Of a stretch of 64,000 nucleotides of DNA, positions 59,168 through 64,000 are shown piece after piece. The notes under the pieces were generated by a model. It saw only the letters and a list, made by a program, of their open reading frames with translations. It was not told the origin of the DNA and searched no databases. Both the position numbers and the translations under genes were made by a program. Location of the stretch: assembly GCF_024158745.1 (NCBI RefSeq), contig NZ_JAMZAW010000010.1, positions 222,478-286,477 on the forward strand, read 5' to 3'. Each line of letters starts with the position of its first letter. Position 1 is the first letter of the stretch. The DNA comes from Paenibacillus tyrphae. Its GTDB lineage: Bacteria > Bacillota > Bacilli > Paenibacillales > NBRC-103111.

Positions 59168-60373
59168 TTATCCCTGCGCCTTATTTACGTCCACCTCGCG
59201 ACGTTTCCCCATGAGTGGAACCAATATTAGTGCGCCGATGAAGAACAATACTCCGCTAACGGTATACACCGTGTGCAGCGCAAGCGCATCCTTCAAGTAC
59301 CCCGCCAAAGACATGCCGATAACCATCATGCCCATGAACATCGGCGTCAGCACGCCTCCGACCCGGCCGATAAACGACCCTTCCGTATTTTGCATGATCA
59401 AAGTATTAATACCGATGTGGATGCATGGGAAGCATAGCCCGTTGGTGGCTTGAAAAAGGAGAGTCAACGGGATGCTGGTTGACCAGCCGATGCCGGTCGC
59501 GCCGAAGGTGCTGACGAGCAGACCCGCCGCAAGCAGCGTTTGCGGCTTTACTTTCTTGGATATCGTCATCACAAGAGCTCCGCCGACCAGCATGGCGGCG
59601 CCGTTCGTCATCAGAAGCCATTGCAGAAACGATTTGTCCTGACCCAGGTTTTCCATGGCGACAAAGATCGTAAGCGGCGTGATCAGTCCGACAGCCAGAC
59701 CAGAGACGGCAAAAGTCCCTCCCAAGGTCCGGAGCGGGCGGCTCGCCCAGACATAACGAAGCCCGTCCCGCAGCTCGCGGGTAAAGCTCCGGTCCTCTGC
59801 AGCCGGAGTCTTGATATCCCGCGGGAGAAAGGACAAAATCAGCGCCGAGGCAAGAAGCATCGCACCCATCACGCAAAGTGAAATTTCGAGGCCGAATCGC
59901 TGGTAAACGAACGTCCCGACGATCGGCCCGACCACCATAAACACGGCCATCAACGACTGAAACATCGCCATGACGCCCTGCAGCTGCTCTTCCGGCACAT
60001 GCTGCTTGAACAGCTTCATCGCGGACGGCTGGGAAAACTGGGAAAGCACGGCGGAGATAAATGTTGCCAAAAACAGCGTGTACCACGAGCCATTGTGTAC
60101 GACCAGCAGCACAACGAAGGCGGAGACGGCGGATAAGAGATCGCACCAGACCATCGTTCGCTTGGGCAGCCATCGGTCGGCAAACGTCCCCCCGATGGTC
60201 GAGAACAAAAAGATCGGCGCATATTCCGCTACCGAGATAAGGGATACATATAGCGGGTCGTTCTTTGTCATTTCGGTTACGTAAAGCAGAATGGCAAAGT
60301 TTCTTACCCAAATGCCAAGCTGCAGAAAAACTCTGGATAAAATAATCGTTTGAACATAGCGGTTGTTTAACAC
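59168..60373 (-). CDS. MFS efflux transporter (MefA-like branch)
   Basis: This 401-residue protein has 12 membrane helices and belongs to the MFS_3/enterobactin exporter-like branch, with GTFADRWLPKRTMVWCDL at the motif A position. Relatives export macrolides or siderophores. GTG 60373 lies 11 nt after AAAGGA. A large palindrome lies downstream of its promoter, so it is probably controlled by a repressor encoded elsewhere. No Fur box is seen. Confidence 0.88.
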   Translation of the reverse strand: MLNNRYVQTIILSRVFLQLGIWVRNFAILLYVTEMTKNDPLYVSLISVAEYAPIFLFSTIGGTFADRWLPKRTMVWCDLLSAVSAFVVLLVVHNGSWYTLFLATFISAVLSQFSQPSAMKLFKQHVPEEQLQGVMAMFQSLMAVFMVVGPIVGTFVYQRFGLEISLCVMGAMLLASALILSFLPRDIKTPAAEDRSFTRELRDGLRYVWASRPLRTLGGTFAVSGLAVGLITPLTIFVAMENLGQDKSFLQWLLMTNGAAMLVGGALVMTISKKVKPQTLLAAGLLVSTFGATGIGWSTSIPLTLLFQATNGLCFPCIHIGINTLIMQNTEGSFIGRVGGVLTPMFMGMMVIGMSLAGYLKDALALHTVYTVSGVLFFIGALILVPLMGKRREVDVNKAQG

Positions 60374-60487
60374 GGGTTTTACTTCCTTTCAAGCTTTGAT
60401 GATTGTGCTGTTAGATCTGCCCGGACGATGGCAAGATCTCGTTGGATTTGTCGCTGCAGAAGGGTTGATCCGGCTCACCCCCCCACA

Positions 60488-60520
60488 ATAAATAGACGAA
60501 AATGAATTTCGTTTATTTAT
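60488..60520. promoter_or_regulatory. 14-bp inverted repeat operator of the MFS gene
   Basis: ATAAATAGACGAAA and TTTCGTTTATTTAT pair at 13 of 14 positions with a 5-bp spacer. On the minus strand TTGATT-N17-TAATAT lies just upstream, so the palindrome covers the transcription start. Confidence 0.65.
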
Positions 60521-60812
60521 CTATAGACATATTATTATATCGTTTGTTATTAATCAAGGGGGGTTATGATAAAAATTATAGACATACTCCATAAACGTCT
60601 ATTTATAAACAGACATTCCAACAAAGCGTCCGCATTTTCACAGAGGCGCAGCTACCTTTCGCACTCTCCTCAAAGTTACTGCCCGCAAACTTCCCATTCC
60701 CTGTAAATGCACGCAACAAACGGGCGTTTTCGGCGTTAATAACAACGTCAGCTTTTTCCTTCAAACACCACAAAGCTTTGTCCAAAGCTCTAGCCGGAAA
60801 GGAGTTTTGATC
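60521..60812. other. Intergenic region
   Basis: It holds the MFS promoter (minus strand) and the upstream region of the DUF5050-like gene. AGACAT occurs three times (about 60525, 60581 and 60612). No gene was recognised. Confidence 0.4.
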
Positions 60813-62264
60813 ATGCCTCGAATTTTGAAAGCCTGGACCGCGACGGCAGCCGCAGCCATAAGCCTAACACTTGTTTGGCCGACTCCCGTTTCCCGGGCGG
60901 CAGCTTCGCCGGAAGTTCAAGCATCTTTTCCTGCGTTCCCGGTGACCGTGAACGGCACGGTTACCGACCAAGCCCATAGTCAATACCCACTGCTGCTGTA
61001 CCGAGACATTACCTATTTTCCGATGACTTGGAATTATACGTCTTCCTTGGGCTTGGCCGTTTCTTGGAGCAAGGAGAATGGACTGTCTCTGGATAAAAAA
61101 GACGGCTGCGTTCCTCTGGCACAAGATCTGACCGCAGAGGTCAATGCCAACAGCGGCGGTTCGCAAACTGCCGTCCCCGCTCCTTTTCCCGTGAAGGTGA
61201 ACGGCAAAACGATCGTTAATGCGGACGAACCTTATCCTGTTTTGCTGTACCGCAATATCGTTTATTTCCCGATGACTTGGAGGTTCGCTCACGAGGAGTT
61301 CAACTGGAAAACTTCTTGGGATAACGTACGCGGCTTTGCCATCCAATCGTGCACCAGACCCGACGATGAGGAACGCACTCAAGCGGAGGCGTTAAACCTG
61401 GCGAACGGCGGTCAGCTTGCCGTCAAGGACGGCTGGGTGTACATGAATCCGTACCTCTGGTCGGAGGGAGCGCACCAGTTGGTCAAATCCAAGCCGGACG
61501 GCTCGAATCGGACCAAGCTTTCAGACGATAAAGCCACCTCCATCAATGTGGCTGGGGATTGGCTGTACTACATCGCATCCGAGCCTCGCAAGCCAAACGC
61601 CATCTACAAAATCAAAACCGACGGAACGGACAGGTCGCTTGTCTCTCAGACGAATGCCAGCCGTCTGTGGGTCCGGGACGGATGGATGTATTACCTTCGC
61701 CTTGCCGAACGCAGCGGCAACGATAAAGCCCCCTACTACACTCCGGGCGGCATTGAGCGGATGAGAACGGACGGTTCGGAGAAACAGACGCTGCTTTCCA
61801 GTATGGACCACATCAAGTATTTTTTTCTGCAAGGCAAACGCCTTTATTATCTGACCAGCGAAGGGGAGAAGAAGAAGCTTTACGTCATGGGGAACGACGG
61901 ATCGGGACAAACAGAGCTGCGGGATAATGTGACGGAGTTCAGTATCATTGACGGGTGGATCTATTATGTGAAGGACGGCAAGCAGCTGCGCAAAATGAGC
62001 GCTGACGGCTCCGTCGATATTCCTCTGCACGAACCCGCGAGGACTCCGATTTTCGGACTGAATTACCGAGATGGCAGCGGCAGCTTCGGGATCTCGGGAT
62101 ACGCTTCCATGGAGCGTATTCGACTGGACGGCACCGGACGTCAAGCACTGGCCGAAGCGCGGGCAACGGCGTTATATATAGCCGAAGACCAGCTCTACTT
62201 CCCCTATTGGTCGATGGGCGACCGCACGATGTATCATATGAAAATTGACGAGCAGCAGCCTTAA
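60813..62264 (+). CDS. Secreted DUF5050-like beta-propeller protein
   Basis: This 483-residue protein has a signal peptide (SLTLVWPTPVSRAAA) and two copper-amine-oxidase-N-like segments in tandem: VNGTVTDQAHSQYPLLLYRDITYFPMTW and VNGKTIVNADEPYPVLLYRNIVYFPMTW in order. From residue 200 on follow six or more DUF5050-like blades of the type DGWVYYL...KIKTDGTD. It probably binds surface ligands. ATG 60813 follows AAAGGAG at 8 nt. Single gene with terminator. Confidence 0.82.
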   Translation: MPRILKAWTATAAAAISLTLVWPTPVSRAAASPEVQASFPAFPVTVNGTVTDQAHSQYPLLLYRDITYFPMTWNYTSSLGLAVSWSKENGLSLDKKDGCVPLAQDLTAEVNANSGGSQTAVPAPFPVKVNGKTIVNADEPYPVLLYRNIVYFPMTWRFAHEEFNWKTSWDNVRGFAIQSCTRPDDEERTQAEALNLANGGQLAVKDGWVYMNPYLWSEGAHQLVKSKPDGSNRTKLSDDKATSINVAGDWLYYIASEPRKPNAIYKIKTDGTDRSLVSQTNASRLWVRDGWMYYLRLAERSGNDKAPYYTPGGIERMRTDGSEKQTLLSSMDHIKYFFLQGKRLYYLTSEGEKKKLYVMGNDGSGQTELRDNVTEFSIIDGWIYYVKDGKQLRKMSADGSVDIPLHEPARTPIFGLNYRDGSGSFGISGYASMERIRLDGTGRQALAEARATALYIAEDQLYFPYWSMGDRTMYHMKIDEQQP

Positions 62265-62284
62265 ACGACCTTCTGTCCATGCCA

Positions 62285-62330
62285 AACAAAGCAAGCCCTC
62301 GAACCCTGCAGTTCGAAGGCTTGTTTGCTT
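62285..62330. terminator. Bidirectional terminator
   Basis: CAAGCCCTCGAA pairs with TTCGAAGGCTTG around CCCTGCAG, with AAACAAAGC on one side and TTTGCTTGC on the other. Confidence 0.8.
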
Positions 62331-62355
62331 GCTCAGCACGACCGGGAACATGCTC

Positions 62356-63810
62356 TCACACCCTCCGCTTGGGTAGGAGGCACAGACAAAGAAATGCGGC
62401 AAAAGCAAGGCATCCGGTAACGGCTAAAGAGGCGGAGAATGCCCATACATAATCCGGCAGGTCCGCTGCCGCCAGCGGCTTACTCAGCACGGCCGAGAAC
62501 AAAATGCCGATCAGCGCGACCCCCAGCGAATTGGCCAAATACGTGAAGGTCGTGAACAAGCCGGAGCCTGTGCCCGCATTTTTCGCAGGCACGACGCTGA
62601 GTGCTACATTGACAAGCGGCGTGCCGGCCAATCCCAGACCGAGACCGTACATCAGCAGGATCGCCATATTCCGCATGGTCAGCAGTTCCACCGCATCGGC
62701 GTGCAGTGATCCAATGAGCGCAAAGCTGCAGACCGCCATGACCAGCGCACCTATTTTCAGCACGACTTCTCCCCATCTCCTGACGATTCCGGAAGATACC
62801 AGGGAGCTCAGGAAAGAACCGATGCTGATCGGCAGAAAAACCAGACTCGTAGATTGGACGCTATAATGCAGGCCGTATTGCAGGAAATAGCTCAGGATAA
62901 AGAAGAAAGAGAACATGCCGCTGTAGAACACCGTTACCGTGATCATGCCGACTCGGAACGAAGGCAATTGGAAAATGGACAGGTCGACAAGCGGAACGGC
63001 GCCCTGCTTGCTTTTGCGGAGTTCGACGGCGATAAAGGCCAACAGAACGGGGATAGCCAGGACCAGACAGCTCCACGTCCAGAGCGGCCAGCCTCGCTTC
63101 TGCCCCTCCGACAACGGATAAATAAGCAGAAACAAACCGGCGATCAGCAGTATGGCGCCGCTCCAGTCTATGCTTTGAGCCTGCCCCCCGCGAGATTCGG
63201 GGATGATCGGCAACAACAACAGAACAAGCACACCGATCGGCACGTTGAAAAAGAAAACGTTCCGCCAACCGAGCGCGAACCAATTCCAATCGATCAGCAG
63301 TCCACCCAAAATCAGGCCGAAGGTGAAGCCTACGCCGATCAATGCGCCGTAAATTCCAAAAGCGAGTGCCTTCTCCTGCGGCGGGAAGCTGACTTGCATC
63401 GTCGACAATACCTGCGGCTGAATAATCGCTGTGGACAGCCCCTGCATGACCCGAATGGCGATCAGAACCGACGGATCGGAAGCCAACCCGCCGAGTGCAG
63501 CCATAAGCGTAAAGCCGGCCACGCCGATGACTAGCATCCGTTTTCTGCCGTACATATCGCCGAGTTTACCGCCTATAATCAAAGCCAGCGCCATGCCAAG
63601 CGAGTAACCGGCGACAATAAACTGGGCTTCGGAGAAACCCGCATGCAGGCTATTCTGCAGGGACGGCAGCGCGACCTGAATCATGAACGTATTCAATTGG
63701 ATCAGCAAAATGGGCAGCAAAACCACCGCAAGCGCATACCAACGGCGGCGGTCCGTCTGCTGCTTCGGGGAACGATCGGATGTGAATGTTTCGGAGATCA
63801 GATTGGACAT
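62356..63810 (-). CDS. MFS exporter, DHA2 (14-helix) family, Fur-regulated
   Basis: This 484-residue protein has 14 membrane helices and motif A in GGKLGDMYGRKRMLV, as in EmrB/QacA-type exporters. A perfect Fur box lies 75 bp upstream in the shared divergent region, so iron limitation should induce it. Siderophore export is therefore the most likely role, comparable in context to YmfD in Bacillus. ATG 63810 follows GGAGGAAA; the longer frame runs through the Fur box. Confidence 0.9.
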   Translation of the reverse strand: MSNLISETFTSDRSPKQQTDRRRWYALAVVLLPILLIQLNTFMIQVALPSLQNSLHAGFSEAQFIVAGYSLGMALALIIGGKLGDMYGRKRMLVIGVAGFTLMAALGGLASDPSVLIAIRVMQGLSTAIIQPQVLSTMQVSFPPQEKALAFGIYGALIGVGFTFGLILGGLLIDWNWFALGWRNVFFFNVPIGVLVLLLLPIIPESRGGQAQSIDWSGAILLIAGLFLLIYPLSEGQKRGWPLWTWSCLVLAIPVLLAFIAVELRKSKQGAVPLVDLSIFQLPSFRVGMITVTVFYSGMFSFFFILSYFLQYGLHYSVQSTSLVFLPISIGSFLSSLVSSGIVRRWGEVVLKIGALVMAVCSFALIGSLHADAVELLTMRNMAILLMYGLGLGLAGTPLVNVALSVVPAKNAGTGSGLFTTFTYLANSLGVALIGILFSAVLSKPLAAADLPDYVWAFSASLAVTGCLAFAAFLCLCLLPKRRV

Positions 63811-63884
63811 GGAATTTCCTCCTACAGTAAAATCTAAGCTTTTCGCGTTGGAACAGGCGGCCGTCAGCCCGTCAGTCCAGCGTT

Positions 63885-63899
63885 TGATAATGATTATCA
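63885..63899. promoter_or_regulatory. Fur box between divergent MFS and edge gene
   Basis: TGATAATGATTATCA is a perfect 7-1-7 Fur consensus, 63 bp before the edge gene and 75 bp before the MFS gene. Confidence 0.92.
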
Positions 63900-63962
63900 T
63901 TCGAAAAGCCATCGCCGCGCTACCTGTGGAGGAAGTTTTTATCCCTGTACAAGGAGGGTGAA

Positions 63963-64000
63963 TTGAACACTCCCACCACCTGCGCTAATGGCGCTAAGGT
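63963..64000 (+). CDS. Start of a Fur-regulated gene cut by the right window edge
   Basis: TTG 63963 follows AAGGAGG at 5 nt and opens MNTPTTCANGAK before the window ends. It is divergent from the MFS exporter and shares its Fur box, so siderophore synthesis or uptake is expected. The product cannot be identified from 12 codons. Confidence 0.55.
   Translation, partial: MNTPTTCANGAK

Noticed and set aside
60603..60785. 60-codon frame on the minus strand upstream of the DUF5050-like gene
   Set aside because: No ribosome-binding site and no recognisable sequence; it overlaps the promoter region.

Overview
The window looks like a chromosomal segment of a Paenibacillus-like, spore-forming Gram-positive bacterium. 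This is inferred from moderately high GC in the core genes, strong purine-rich ribosome-binding sites, frequent TTG and GTG starts, lipobox and Gram-positive signal peptides, CcpA-type and Fur-type boxes, and gene families common in Paenibacillaceae. No rRNA, tRNA or CRISPR array was seen. AT-rich, decayed stretches near 53-59 kb stand out from the rest.

Layout. 0-9.5 kb: the N-terminal 819 codons of a secreted GH85 endo-beta-N-acetylglucosaminidase, an ArsR repressor with an MFS pump and two matching operators, an SDR, and two secreted proteins built from SH3-like repeats flanking a DinB-family gene. 9.5-19 kb: a SWIM/SNF2 helicase, a small kinase-like protein, a FusB-type EF-G-binding protein whose ribosome-binding site lies in a hairpin, a lipoprotein, a CPBP protease, a YdeI-like protein, and a second DinB-family gene next to a WYL regulator. 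Both DinB genes carry the same TATGACA-N6-TGTCATA palindrome. 19.2-24.6 kb: a five-gene operon encoding a MutS2-like ATPase without the Smr nuclease domain, a BpsA/DUF43 protein with a zinc ribbon, a GNAT, an FkbH-like HAD protein and an acyl carrier protein. Its leader contains a strong promoter, the seven-residue peptide MSVVVLN, a 13-bp inverted repeat involving the peptide's last codons, and an intrinsic terminator just before the first gene, which is the layout of ribosome-mediated attenuation.

24.6-36 kb is an iron locus with five Fur boxes: an ABC exporter, a siderophore-binding lipoprotein, an AraC regulator fused to a binding-protein domain (Btr-like), a second AraC regulator, and a pair of half ABC transporters resembling YbtPQ/IrtAB. 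A sixth Fur box at 63.9 kb lies between an MFS exporter and a gene cut by the window edge. A 13-bp tandem repeat lies near 35.9 kb. 36-40 kb holds a rhomboid protease and a UvrA paralogue.

40-47.5 kb is a tightly overlapping seven-gene biosynthetic operon: ketosynthase III, ATP-grasp ligase, OleD-like reductase, metallo-beta-lactamase-fold hydrolase, adenylate-forming ligase, acyltransferase and SDR. 47.7-55.9 kb carries a PadR/DUF1700 pair, a purple acid phosphatase, an AraC regulator and several small secreted proteins. 55.9-59.1 kb is a graveyard of phage-like and integrase remnants. Within it sits an intact 45-codon gene for a subtilin/nisin-type lanthipeptide precursor with its own promoter, ribosome-binding site and terminator but no modification genes nearby. 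The window ends with two MFS transporters and a DUF5050-like secreted protein.

The strongest candidates for undescribed biology are the attenuated MutS2-like/BpsA/FkbH/ACP operon, the orphan lanthipeptide precursor, and the ketosynthase/OleD-like operon.
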